Part shown: positions 44,351 through 53,104 of the stretch, in pieces
Layout: each line of letters opens with the position of its first letter
How positions within the stretch are numbered: position 1 is the stretch's first letter
Made by a program: the position numbers and the translations under genes
From: Paenibacillus rubinfantis
Lineage (GTDB): Bacteria; Bacillota; Bacilli; Paenibacillales; Paenibacillaceae
Assembly (NCBI RefSeq): GCF_001486505.1
Contig: NZ_LN909065.1
Coordinates: 434,001-498,000, forward strand
DNA: 64,000 bases
Reading direction: 5' to 3'
Notes under the pieces: generated by a model
What the model was told of the DNA's origin: nothing
What the model saw: the letters and a program-made list of their open reading frames with translations, nothing else
The model's database searches: none

Positions 44351-45475
44351 TTACGCCGCCCTGCGGCGAACCCGGAATCGTGTGATCATATCCCCGGCGA
44401 TCAGGAAAAACAAAATCGCCCCCTGCAGCATTTCCGACACGGATGATGGCAAGCCGATCGTCTGTACGCTGTAGCCGCCGACGATCAGTCCGCCGAATAA
44501 TACGGCCGATACGATTAATCCGAGCGGATTCAGCTTCGCCAGCCAAGCAACGATAATCGCGGTATACCCGTAGCCCGGAGAGATGCCCTGCATCAGCTTG
44601 TGGCTGACGCCGGAAACCTCCGCCATCCCGGCTAAGCCGGCCAGCCCCCCGCTGATCACCATGACGAGCAAGATATGACGGGTGATCGGGATGCCGTTAT
44701 ATCGCGCTGCGACTGGATTGGCACCAATCATCCGCAGCTCGTAGCCCCAGCGGGTGAACCGAATCATCAAGTAATAGATCAGAACGGCGACAAGAGCCAA
44801 AAGCAAACCGATATGCAGCCGCGTTCCGCCTAGTGTAGGCAAGGATTGCGAGGCGGCGAACATCGGCGACCCCGGCATGTTGAAGCCTTCGGGGTCTTTC
44901 CAGGGCCCAATGACGAAATAATCCAACGCCAGCAGTGCCACGTAATTCAGCATCAGCGAGGTAATCAGCTCGTTGACCCCAAAATAGGTGCGCGGAATCG
45001 CGGTCAGCAGCCCCCAAAACGCCCCTGCCGCAACCCCAAGCACCAGCATCAGCAGGATCGACCAAACCGCGGGGATTCCGGGAAAATAGATCGTCACCGC
45101 CGTAGCGGCGATTGCGCCGGCCGTCAGTTGCCCCTCGGCCCCGATGTTCCAGACCGAAATGCGGTAAGCTACGGCGATCCCAAGCCCGCACAGCAACAGC
45201 GGAATCGCCTTGACCAGCGTCTCGGTGAGGCCATAGCCGGTTCCAAAGGCGCCGTTCCACATTTTCGCGTACACCGTCCAGGGATTCATGCCGTTGACGG
45301 CGATGAATCCTGCGCACAGCAGAAGCGCCAGCAGCACGGACAAGACCGGCGTCCACCAAGGCGAGCGAACCCGTATTGCGTCGAATTCCAGCCGCCAAAC
45401 CCTGCTTTTTCCTGCGGATGCCGGGGAAATGACTGGCTTCAGCAACGTTTCGGCCCCTGCTTTTTGCCGGCTCAT
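44351..45475 (-). CDS. Nucleoside-type ABC transporter permease (first)
   Basis: 374 residues of the same family, with the IAVAYRISVWNIGAEGQLTAGAIAA motif and about ten spans after a short polar N-terminus (NupP-like). Its ATG overlaps the ATPase stop by four bases. Confidence 0.88.
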   Translation of the reverse strand: MSRQKAGAETLLKPVISPASAGKSRVWRLEFDAIRVRSPWWTPVLSVLLALLLCAGFIAVNGMNPWTVYAKMWNGAFGTGYGLTETLVKAIPLLLCGLGIAVAYRISVWNIGAEGQLTAGAIAATAVTIYFPGIPAVWSILLMLVLGVAAGAFWGLLTAIPRTYFGVNELITSLMLNYVALLALDYFVIGPWKDPEGFNMPGSPMFAASQSLPTLGGTRLHIGLLLALVAVLIYYLMIRFTRWGYELRMIGANPVAARYNGIPITRHILLVMVISGGLAGLAGMAEVSGVSHKLMQGISPGYGYTAIIVAWLAKLNPLGLIVSAVLFGGLIVGGYSVQTIGLPSSVSEMLQGAILFFLIAGDMITRFRVRRRAA

Positions 45476-47004
45476 ACGACCTTCTCCTCCTCGCCGAGGA
45501 CTCCCGCCATCAGCAGGCCAAGGCGTTCCCGATCCGCCGACGCGCGGGTCTGCTCGCCAAGGATCCTCCCGTTATACATCACGAGAATCCGATCCGACAG
45601 CTGCATCAATTCGTCCAGGTCCTCCGAGATCAACAGCACGCCGCTGCCCGCTGCCCGCAGCTCCAACAGCAGCTCCTGCACGCCGGCTGCAGCGCCGACG
45701 TCCAACCCCTGCGTCGGATGCACGGCGACCATCAGCTTCGGCCGCTGCGTCACCTCCCTCGCAAACAGCAGCTTTTGCTGGTTGCCGCCGGATAACTGCT
45801 GCACGGGTGTATCCAGTCCCGGCGTCTTCACATCGAATCTTCGCACCAGTTGCTCAGACCACTGCCGGTTTCTGGCTGACTTCAGGATCCCCAGCCGCGA
45901 ATGCGCTTCGGAGCGGTACGACTTGGACAGTAAATTGTCCACGGCCCCAAGGCTTCCTGCCAACCCGCTTTTCATCCGGTTCTCCGGGACATGGGCGATG
46001 CCGGAGGCGATGGCCTTGCGAACCGATGCCGTTTTAACCGGGACACCGTCAAACCGGATGCTCCCTTCCGTCCAACTCCTGAGCCCGGTCAGCACCTCGG
46101 CCAGCTCCTTCTGACCGTTGCCGGCTACGCCCGCCACGCCAACGATTTCGCCCCGGTGTACGGTTAGGGACAAGCGATCCAACGCTTTGTGTCCATGCTC
46201 GGCCATCGCACTGATCCGGTATACTGCCAGCAGCTCCCCGCCGCGCGTTCGCTCCAGCTCCCGGCGCTCCAGCGTCACTTCCCGGCCAACCATCAGTTGG
46301 GCCAGCTCACGTTCGTTCGTATCTTCGGTTCGCAGGGTCGCGATCATTTTCCCTTTGCGCATGACCGATATCCGATCGGAGGAAGCGAGCACTTCCTTCA
46401 TTTTGTGCGTGGTCAGGATGACGGTTTTTCTTTCCTCTTTCATCCGGCGCAGGGTGCGGAATAACCCCTCAGCCTCACCCGGCGTTAACACCGAGGTCGG
46501 CTCATCGAGAATGATGATATCCGCCCCGCGGTACAGCGTCTTGACGATTTCCACGCGTTGCTGCTCGCCAACGGACAGCTGCCAGACCGGCCGGTCGACC
46601 GGGATGCTTAACCCAAAGCGTTCCGCGAGCTCGGCGATTTCCCGATGCTTGCGTTTGATCCAGGTTCGGCCGCGCCAGAAAGACGACTTTTCGCCAAGCA
46701 CAATATTTTCCGCCGCTGTCAGCGTTGGCACGAGCCGGAAATTTTGGAACACCATGCCCACGCCAAGTCGAGCCGCATCTTTGGGAGAGCGAATCTGCAC
46801 CTTTGTCCCGTGGATCCGGATTTCCCCTGCGTCTGCCCGATAAACGCCGGACAACAGGCTCATTACCGTGCTTTTGCCCGCCCCGTTTTCGCCAAGCAGT
46901 GCATGAATTTCCCCCGCATTTGCCGAAAAATCAACTTGATCACTTGCAACCACCGAACCGAAGGTTTTGACGATGCCGCGCATTTCTACTGAACACTCCC
47001 GCAT
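45472..47004 (-). CDS. Nucleoside-type ABC transporter ATPase (two-domain)
   Basis: 510 residues from ATG 47004 (GGAAGGAGG upstream). Two nucleotide-binding domains: Walker A GENGAGKST and signature LSVGEQQRVEI in the first; a degenerate Walker A (GVAGNGQKEL) and LSGGNQQKLLFAR in the second. This asymmetry is standard in the NupO/YufO and RbsA families. Confidence 0.93.
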   Translation of the reverse strand: MRECSVEMRGIVKTFGSVVASDQVDFSANAGEIHALLGENGAGKSTVMSLLSGVYRADAGEIRIHGTKVQIRSPKDAARLGVGMVFQNFRLVPTLTAAENIVLGEKSSFWRGRTWIKRKHREIAELAERFGLSIPVDRPVWQLSVGEQQRVEIVKTLYRGADIIILDEPTSVLTPGEAEGLFRTLRRMKEERKTVILTTHKMKEVLASSDRISVMRKGKMIATLRTEDTNERELAQLMVGREVTLERRELERTRGGELLAVYRISAMAEHGHKALDRLSLTVHRGEIVGVAGVAGNGQKELAEVLTGLRSWTEGSIRFDGVPVKTASVRKAIASGIAHVPENRMKSGLAGSLGAVDNLLSKSYRSEAHSRLGILKSARNRQWSEQLVRRFDVKTPGLDTPVQQLSGGNQQKLLFAREVTQRPKLMVAVHPTQGLDVGAAAGVQELLLELRAAGSGVLLISEDLDELMQLSDRILVMYNGRILGEQTRASADRERLGLLMAGVLGEEEKVV

Positions 47005-47084
47005 GGGGAACGCCTCCTTCCTTCCGGTTGACATTCAGTGGGGAAGGTGCTCTCTCGAGCCCCGCCCCACCCGACGTATTTTTC

Positions 47085-48272
47085 CTACTTGGGAATCGTA
47101 CCGACAACCCCTTCCGCCAGCCAGTTCATCCCAAGCACTTCATCCAGGGTCAGCGATTTGCCGGCAGGCACCTGCTCGTTACCCGCATTATCTTTGATCG
47201 GCCCGGTAAAAACGTTCAATTCGCCGCTGATGATCTTCTCCTGAGCTTCCAGCACCAGCTTCTGTACGTCTTCGGGCACCTTGTTGCCGAACGGCGCCAG
47301 CGTGACCATACCATCGGCCATGCTGCCGGAATATTGCTCATTCGTCCAAGTCCCGTCCATCAGCGCTTTGACGGTTTGGGTATAATACGGCCCCCAATTC
47401 CATACCGGGTTGGTCAAATAGTTATCCGGAGCGTACTTCTTCATGTCCGAGTCGTTGCCGCCCGCATACGCCCCTCGTTCTGCAGCCGCCTGCAGCGTCG
47501 CCGGCGAATCCTGATACGCGAGCAGTACGTCGGCCCCTTTATCGAGCAGACTGATCGCCGCTTGGCGCTCCGTGGTCGGATCATACCAGGTATTTGTCCA
47601 GACAACATCAACTTGAATATCCGGGTTAACGCTCAATGCACCTAAAGTAAAAGCGTTGAGGTTATAAATGACTTCACTGATCGGGAAGGCACCGACATAA
47701 CCTAGGTGGTTCTTCTCTGTCATCTTCCCCGCGGCGATACCCGTCAGGTAACTGGCTTCATAGTTCTTGCCAAAATAAGTCCCCATGTTCTCAGCCGTTT
47801 TGTAGCCGGAAGCATGATCGAATTTAACGTCCGGGAACTTGCCTGCCACGTTTAAGGTGTAATCCATGTAGCCAAAGCTGGTGGTGAAGACGATATCGTG
47901 GTTTTGCGCCAGTTCCGTAATAATCCGCTCCGCATCCGGCCCTTCCGGGACGTTCTCGACCGTATCCGCGGTGATCCCGAGCTCCTTCTCCATCTCTTTG
48001 CGCCCCAGATCATGCTGGTAAGTATATCCGCCATCCCCCGGCGGTCCGATATACACGAACGCTACCTTGGGTTTCTCGGTTGCGCTTCCTGCATCGTTCG
48101 CATCTCCGTTTGATTCGGACGCCGCCGGTTCCGTCGACGCCGCGTTTGCATTCCCTCCTGCGTTGCCGCTTCCCGCATTGCTTGCGGGATTGCTGCCGCA
48201 CCCCGCCAGACTTAATGTCGCAGTAAGCAGCAGAACCAGACTCCAACCGGTTAACAAACCCCTTTTGTTCAT
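47085..48272 (-). CDS. BMP-family ABC substrate-binding lipoprotein
   Basis: 395 residues. Lipoprotein signal with LAGC (Cys at about residue 25), a Gly/Asn/Ser/Ala-rich linker to about 65, then a Bmp/PnrA-type periplasmic-binding domain starting KVAFVYIGPPGDGG. Family members bind purine nucleosides. Start has AGGAGG. First gene of the ABC and xanthine dehydrogenase run, after a 176-base gap that should hold a promoter. Confidence 0.92.
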   Translation of the reverse strand: MNKRGLLTGWSLVLLLTATLSLAGCGSNPASNAGSGNAGGNANAASTEPAASESNGDANDAGSATEKPKVAFVYIGPPGDGGYTYQHDLGRKEMEKELGITADTVENVPEGPDAERIITELAQNHDIVFTTSFGYMDYTLNVAGKFPDVKFDHASGYKTAENMGTYFGKNYEASYLTGIAAGKMTEKNHLGYVGAFPISEVIYNLNAFTLGALSVNPDIQVDVVWTNTWYDPTTERQAAISLLDKGADVLLAYQDSPATLQAAAERGAYAGGNDSDMKKYAPDNYLTNPVWNWGPYYTQTVKALMDGTWTNEQYSGSMADGMVTLAPFGNKVPEDVQKLVLEAQEKIISGELNVFTGPIKDNAGNEQVPAGKSLTLDEVLGMNWLAEGVVGTIPK

Positions 48273-48342
48273 CGTTCTCCTCCTCCATCTTCTTGCGCTT
48301 GATATATTTTGATTTTAAATATACGAAGGAGGGCTTTCTGTG

Positions 48343-48355
48343 TAAATTTAGTTAA
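48343..48355. promoter_or_regulatory. Possible PucR-like box
   Basis: TAAATTTAGTTAA (reverse TTAACTAAATTTA) resembles the B. subtilis PucR box WWWCNTTGGTTAA with two mismatches, in the gap upstream of the ABC operon. Weak evidence; the region also contains A/T-rich sequence with chance matches. Confidence 0.25.
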
Positions 48356-48448
48356 CATACGTTTGTGCTTCATCCTAAAAAGTACAGGGGTTCTCTGTGC
48401 CTATTGCACGAATGCACGTGATTTTCATGAAGTTTATGTCATCTAACT

Positions 48449-49069
48449 TCACGTTGTTCGACGTTGCCATTCCAGCTGAACATCCCGCAATTGCGTTTCC
48501 GTATCCACGTCTTTGGCGAAGGAAGGCGATTCCGGCTCGACGACGATTTGGCCTTTGTATCCCGCAGTGCGTAAAATTCGCGCAGCCCCGCGGTCCCCTT
48601 CCAGCCGCTGCAAGGCCGGAAACACCGTTCGCGAGAACAAGGCCGGGACCATGCGGTCCACGCCGTCAGTGCAGGCTACGTAATCCAACTCCGGGAAGCG
48701 GTGAAAGGTCTCCAGCAGCCGAGAAAACAAAGCCGCCGTCACGAAAGGCTGATCGGCCAAAGCGATGACGACGGCATCCGGTTGGTATGACATGGCGGCA
48801 TTGAGCCCGCAGCGGAGCGAGAAGGACATCCCCTGATCCGCATTGAAGCAAATTTCCGTCCGGCGAAGGATAGGGTTCGCAGCAGGCGGAAGCCAATCCA
48901 GCGGGTCGTCCGCCCGAACGACTACGATTAATGGGGCAACGCCGCTGTGTTCCAGTTCGCGCAGCGCCGCGCTTCCCAAAGGCACGCCCGGGGATAACTC
49001 ACGCGAGATTTTGGAGCCGCCCATTCGACTGCCTCTCCCCGCTGCCAGATAGATCCCGCAAACCTTCAT
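48449..49069 (-). CDS. pucB: MobA-like nucleotidyltransferase, PucB-type
   Basis: 206 residues from ATG 49069 (GAAGGAGG upstream). NTP-transferase signature LAAGRGSRMGGSK at the start, and the LADQPFVT metal-binding motif. Likely adds CMP to molybdopterin for the xanthine dehydrogenase cofactor. Its first 71 bases overlap the end of pucA in another frame, an unusually long overlap. Confidence 0.85.
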   Translation of the reverse strand: MKVCGIYLAAGRGSRMGGSKISRELSPGVPLGSAALRELEHSGVAPLIVVVRADDPLDWLPPAANPILRRTEICFNADQGMSFSLRCGLNAAMSYQPDAVVIALADQPFVTAALFSRLLETFHRFPELDYVACTDGVDRMVPALFSRTVFPALQRLEGDRGAARILRTAGYKGQIVVEPESPSFAKDVDTETQLRDVQLEWQRRTT

Positions 49070-50024
49070 CGTAAAATCCTCCTTCATGCCACGGCGAACG
49101 GATGACCGCCCGCTTCTCCCGAATCAACTCGGCAACGATGCTGACGGCGATTTCCTCAGGCCCTTCACCTCCGATTGCTAACCCCGCCGGCGCATGCAGG
49201 GATAAGCCTTCCGGCCATTCCAGGGCCTCGGTCAACCGGGCGATCCGCGTCTTGGACCCTACAATGCCGAGATAGCGTGGTTGCCGTGGAAGCACCTGCT
49301 CGAGAAAATCGCGGTCCCGCAGAAACGAATGGCTGCAAATCAGCACGTAATCGCGGTTGGAAATATCCAACTGCCGAGGCGCCTCACCCGGCGGGCAAAG
49401 CACGCTTTCCTGCGCGGAAAATCCGCCCTGCAGCCGAGCTTCGCGCCAATCTGCGACCGCGATGCGAAAGCCGGCACGTGCCGCCAACTCTGCGATGGCA
49501 CCGCTGTCGCTGCCGGCTCCGAACAATACCAGCCGCGGCATGGGAACCAGCGGCGTGGCGAACAACTCCCCCTCGGTCTTCTGCTGCAACCACTCCCCCT
49601 CTTCAAGCCGGTAAGCGTAAGTGTATCCCCGCGCTTGTCGGATGCGCCGCAGCACCAAGCTTTGCCCGGCATCCATACGCCGCTTAGCCTGCCGCAGCAG
49701 ATCTCGCAGCTCTCCGATCACCGGCTCCAGCACAACCGTGATCCTCCCTCCGCAGCCGACGGCCTCGCCCCAGCCTACATCGTCCGGCGTCCGCATATCA
49801 TACTCCACCGATGCGGTCCGGGCGGTTTCCCATACCGCTTCAGCCTGCAGGCTCAAATCGCTCTCCAAGCAGCCCGGGCTGAGACTGCCGAGAGTCCCGC
49901 TCGGATAGAAGAGCATCGCTGCCCCCGGCTTACGGTAAGAATGCCCTTCTGCAGCAATCAAGGTAGCCAGCACCGCAGGCCCGTCATCGTTAGCGACAAA
50001 GGCGCAGATCTCGTACATACTCAT
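48999..50024 (-). CDS. pucA: XdhC-family maturation protein, PucA-type
   Basis: 341 residues. N-terminal XdhC/CoxI domain (ATLIAAEGHSYRKPGAAMLFY, SPGCLESDL) and C-terminal Rossmann-like domain (LFGAGSDSGAIAEL, GIVGSKTRI, APAGLAIGGEGPEEIAVSIVAEL). XdhC proteins bind and sulfurate molybdopterin for xanthine dehydrogenase. Overlaps the pucR stop by four bases. Confidence 0.93.
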   Translation of the reverse strand: MSMYEICAFVANDDGPAVLATLIAAEGHSYRKPGAAMLFYPSGTLGSLSPGCLESDLSLQAEAVWETARTASVEYDMRTPDDVGWGEAVGCGGRITVVLEPVIGELRDLLRQAKRRMDAGQSLVLRRIRQARGYTYAYRLEEGEWLQQKTEGELFATPLVPMPRLVLFGAGSDSGAIAELAARAGFRIAVADWREARLQGGFSAQESVLCPPGEAPRQLDISNRDYVLICSHSFLRDRDFLEQVLPRQPRYLGIVGSKTRIARLTEALEWPEGLSLHAPAGLAIGGEGPEEIAVSIVAELIREKRAVIRSPWHEGGFYDEGLRDLSGSGERQSNGRLQNLA

Positions 50025-51604
50025 GACACTTCCCCCTGCTCCAGCATGTGACGGAACAGGAACGCCAGACGTAACCTCAGCAAATCGTCGGTTCTCTTAA
50101 AATCCACGTCCAGCAGCTCGCTCAACTTCTCCATTCGATACGTAGCCGTGTTGCGGTGAATGAACAATTTTTTCGCCGTATCGTTGATGTGGCCGTCATT
50201 GTCCAGGTACGCCTCCAACGTGGCCAGCATCTCTCGAACGTACTCCGGTTCCCGGCATAACAATCCGGCAAGCGTGCGGCTGCTGTACTTCCGCATCAAT
50301 TCAGCAGGCACATGCCGCAGCACCATAGCCAGCTCCAAATCCCGGAAATAAGCCGCCTGCCGACCCGGGGGCCAATACGGCTTCAGCCGCATCGCTTCCT
50401 TCGTTTCCTGGTAAGCTTCGCGAAGATCCTCCGGCTTGCACTTCCGGCCTCCCACTACCGCAAGCGGATCTCCCGTTTCCCGGCTCCCCGCCACTCCCAA
50501 GCAGTATTCGATATAACCGCCTAACCGTTCCGGTGACATCCGAACCCCGGAATACAACGATAGCAGTCCTTCATCTACCATGAGGTGAAAAGAGTTGAGT
50601 TTAGCCAGCTCTGGATGCCGCCCGTACTCCTCCTTCATCCGCGTCAACTCATGGGGCCGAAGCTCACCGGCATCGGGAACGTCGGTGAGAACTAGGTGAA
50701 ACGGAGCCTGAAGCAGACCGGGGCTTACGTTTTCCGCCGCTTTAACGAGCTCTGCGGCGGAGAAGTCTCCTTTTAAACAACGGCGGAACAGACGGGCGAA
50801 ATCCCGATGCATCTCCTGCTCAAAATCCTCCCCGCTTCCCGTCCGTATATGGTGAGCAATAAGCTCCGCTCCTTGCACGAATAAGCTCTCCTCCACCGGC
50901 AACACCAGCGGATCGATCGGACAGAACACGAGAAAACCAACCGTTTCCTCCCCTTGCACCAGAGGAAGGCGGTACGCCGAAGCTTCGCCGATCCGGACTT
51001 TGCGGCGTTTCGTGGTCCAGGGCCAGCCGGCCAGCAGCTCCTTCTCCACCACATCTGAGTTGTTAAACAGCAGCTCGCCCCGCCGTCCGACGACAGCTAA
51101 CGAGCGGCCGATGCAATCGGACACGGCTTCAAGCAGCGCTCGGCTGCGCACCGATTGCAGCGCGAGGCTCATCAGCCGCCGCTGCTTCTCCAGCACGCTT
51201 TGCAGCGCCCCAGTGCTGCGCGAGAGCTCCGCCCGGAACAAGCCGTTCATTTGATCGGAGAAGGTAAACTGAAACGGAAGCTCGATCAACGGAAAACCTA
51301 GTTCATCCGCTTCGGCAATGAGCCGCTCAGGTACCGCGTCCCAAAACCGCCCCAGCTTAATCCCTAGCCCTGACGAACCCCGGCGGTTCAGCTTATGGAG
51401 CAAAGAAGACGCCTGCTCCGGCTCATCCTTGATCAAATACGCCGTCGTCAGCAGCATCTCGCCTTCTTTGATCCAATCCGAGATATCCGGCGCATCCATC
51501 ACGTTAATCGATTTGACGATCCGTTTCGTGCCTTTGGAGCCGGCAATCAGCCTGGCTTCCGATAATGGGTATACCGATAACGCCTCTTCTACCGTCAGAT
51601 GCAT
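50021..51604 (-). CDS. pucR: PucR-family transcriptional regulator
   Basis: 527 residues: N-terminal purine-catabolism regulator domain (about 1-120, IAGSKGTKRIVKSINVMDAPDISDWIKEGEMLLTTAY), a middle GGDEF-like/CdaR part, and a C-terminal helix-turn-helix of the PucR/CdaR type (NDGHINDTAKKLFIHRNTATYRMEKL). In B. subtilis PucR activates purine-degradation genes in response to allantoin-type effectors. First gene of the pucRAB run; probable target sites are in the upstream gap (51605-51838). Confidence 0.93.
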   Translation of the reverse strand: MHLTVEEALSVYPLSEARLIAGSKGTKRIVKSINVMDAPDISDWIKEGEMLLTTAYLIKDEPEQASSLLHKLNRRGSSGLGIKLGRFWDAVPERLIAEADELGFPLIELPFQFTFSDQMNGLFRAELSRSTGALQSVLEKQRRLMSLALQSVRSRALLEAVSDCIGRSLAVVGRRGELLFNNSDVVEKELLAGWPWTTKRRKVRIGEASAYRLPLVQGEETVGFLVFCPIDPLVLPVEESLFVQGAELIAHHIRTGSGEDFEQEMHRDFARLFRRCLKGDFSAAELVKAAENVSPGLLQAPFHLVLTDVPDAGELRPHELTRMKEEYGRHPELAKLNSFHLMVDEGLLSLYSGVRMSPERLGGYIEYCLGVAGSRETGDPLAVVGGRKCKPEDLREAYQETKEAMRLKPYWPPGRQAAYFRDLELAMVLRHVPAELMRKYSSRTLAGLLCREPEYVREMLATLEAYLDNDGHINDTAKKLFIHRNTATYRMEKLSELLDVDFKRTDDLLRLRLAFLFRHMLEQGEVS

Positions 51605-51838
51605 ACCGACCCCTCCCTACCGTCCTAGTTTGTGGCGACCTAACTTCGTGTTATATTATGTAACATTATAATCACAATAGCTTGTTTTGAAAAGGAGAAA
51701 AAACAAATTTGGGCTTATTAATGATATGTTTTATTACATATATATTACATACTCCTATCCTGAATCTTTCATAAGCTACAAAAGATACAAAAAGGCCACC
51801 TGACAAGGATCATCAGGCAGCCAAATTCGTAACGCCAT
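51605..51838. other. Intergenic region between pucR and the amidase gene
   Basis: 234 bases with A/T-rich sequence around 51650-51770 (upstream of pucR) and a strong terminator next to the amidase stop. I see no open frame. The A/T-rich part likely carries the pucR promoter but no consensus boxes are clear. Confidence 0.4.
51787..51822 (-). terminator. Terminator after the amidase gene
   Basis: GGCTGCCTGA and TCAGGTGGCC form a 10-base stem with two G-T wobbles, followed by TTTTT on the minus strand. Confidence 0.85.
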
Positions 51839-53044
51839 TTATGAAAGCCGAACGGTTTTCCATACTTGGTTGATCCAGGCAAGCAGCCGCAAATCCCGTC
51901 CTGGCCCGGCGATCACGGATAATCCAAGCGGCAATCCCTCTGGTCCCTCCACAGGTAGCGTCACCTGCGGAAGCCCGGCTAACCCAGCAATGCAGCAGAG
52001 GGTAAGCGCTCCGTTTCGGTTACGCTCCAACTCCTCCCCTTTTCCGCCAGCAAGCGGAGCGCCCCCGGGCACTGTAGGAATGACCAGAACCCCGTCATCC
52101 CCTAGCAGATCGTAAAGACGCCGTACGATCGAGTGTTGCAGCGCTTCGGCGCGGGAATGATCTTGACCCGCCATTTGCTCCGCAATGGCGAATCTGGCGG
52201 CAATGTCAGGGCCAAATGCCGGGTTTGCCTCGCGGATCCAAGCCCCATGGGTGGCCCAAATTTGGCTGGCCTGCAGCACGCGGAACGCTTCCTTCCAAGC
52301 TTCCAGCCCTTCCTCCGCCACGCTGATCTCCACGGTGGCGGCAGCCCCCGCCTGAAGGGAACAAAGCGGCTCTGACCACCGATCTCCGCAGGATGGATCG
52401 ATTAGGGCCCAGGCCTCCTTAGCCAGCAACAGCCTAGGGACGCTCCGGCCGGCATCTTCCGCTTCCGCAGTTTTCGCGGAGGCGAGCAGAACCTCCCCGA
52501 CGCGCAGCAGCAGCTCGGGCGAACGCGCCATCCAGCCAATCGTATCAAAGCGCGGTGCCAGCGGGATCACGCCTCGCATATCGACGGCCCCATGACTTGG
52601 GCGGAACCCGTAGATGCCGCAGTAGGACGCCGGCACGCGAACCGAGCCGCCCGTATCGGTGCCCAGAGCGAAATCGACGCTGTTCGATGCAACCGCGACC
52701 GCCGAGCCACTGGACGAACCGCCGGGGATCCTTCCCCGGGCTCGCGGATTGATCGGGGTGCCGTAATGGATGTTTTCACCGCCGAGGCTGTACATCAGTT
52801 CGTCCGTATGCGTTACCCCCCGAAGCTCCGCCCCGGCCGCAAGCAGCCGTTGCACCGCTTCCGCATGCTCCTCAGCCGGCTGGTGACTGCGAAGCCAGGC
52901 GGGATTGCCTGCCGACGATACATGCCCACGTATAGCGATCACATCCTTCACGGCAAACGTAGTTCCGTCCAGCATTCCGCGGCTCGTCGGGCGAATCACC
53001 AGGTCCGGATTCATGTAAGCCCCGTATTTGTTGTTTTGGCCCAT
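51839..53044 (-). CDS. Amidase-signature family hydrolase
   Basis: 401 residues from ATG 53044 (AGGAGGG upstream), about 60-100 shorter than usual amidases. The Ser-cisSer-Lys triad is present: Lys33 in FAVKDVI, the PGGSSSGSA segment at 107-115 and nucleophile Ser134 in GTDTGGSVR. Substrate unknown; it might act on amides of the purine pathway or on gamma-glutamyl products, but nothing in the sequence shows this. 60 bases downstream of ggt, on the same strand. Confidence 0.85.
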   Translation of the reverse strand: MGQNNKYGAYMNPDLVIRPTSRGMLDGTTFAVKDVIAIRGHVSSAGNPAWLRSHQPAEEHAEAVQRLLAAGAELRGVTHTDELMYSLGGENIHYGTPINPRARGRIPGGSSSGSAVAVASNSVDFALGTDTGGSVRVPASYCGIYGFRPSHGAVDMRGVIPLAPRFDTIGWMARSPELLLRVGEVLLASAKTAEAEDAGRSVPRLLLAKEAWALIDPSCGDRWSEPLCSLQAGAAATVEISVAEEGLEAWKEAFRVLQASQIWATHGAWIREANPAFGPDIAARFAIAEQMAGQDHSRAEALQHSIVRRLYDLLGDDGVLVIPTVPGGAPLAGGKGEELERNRNGALTLCCIAGLAGLPQVTLPVEGPEGLPLGLSVIAGPGRDLRLLAWINQVWKTVRLS

Positions 53045-53104
53045 CCTTCTCCCTCCTAATCCATTTTCGCCCTCGTCTATGTCCCAGACTAACAAATGGC
53101 CCTG

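Noticed and set aside
44846..46114. 422-codon plus-strand frame
   Set aside because: Antisense shadow across two clear ABC-transporter genes; composition is Arg/Pro/Ser-rich as expected for a GC-rich shadow.
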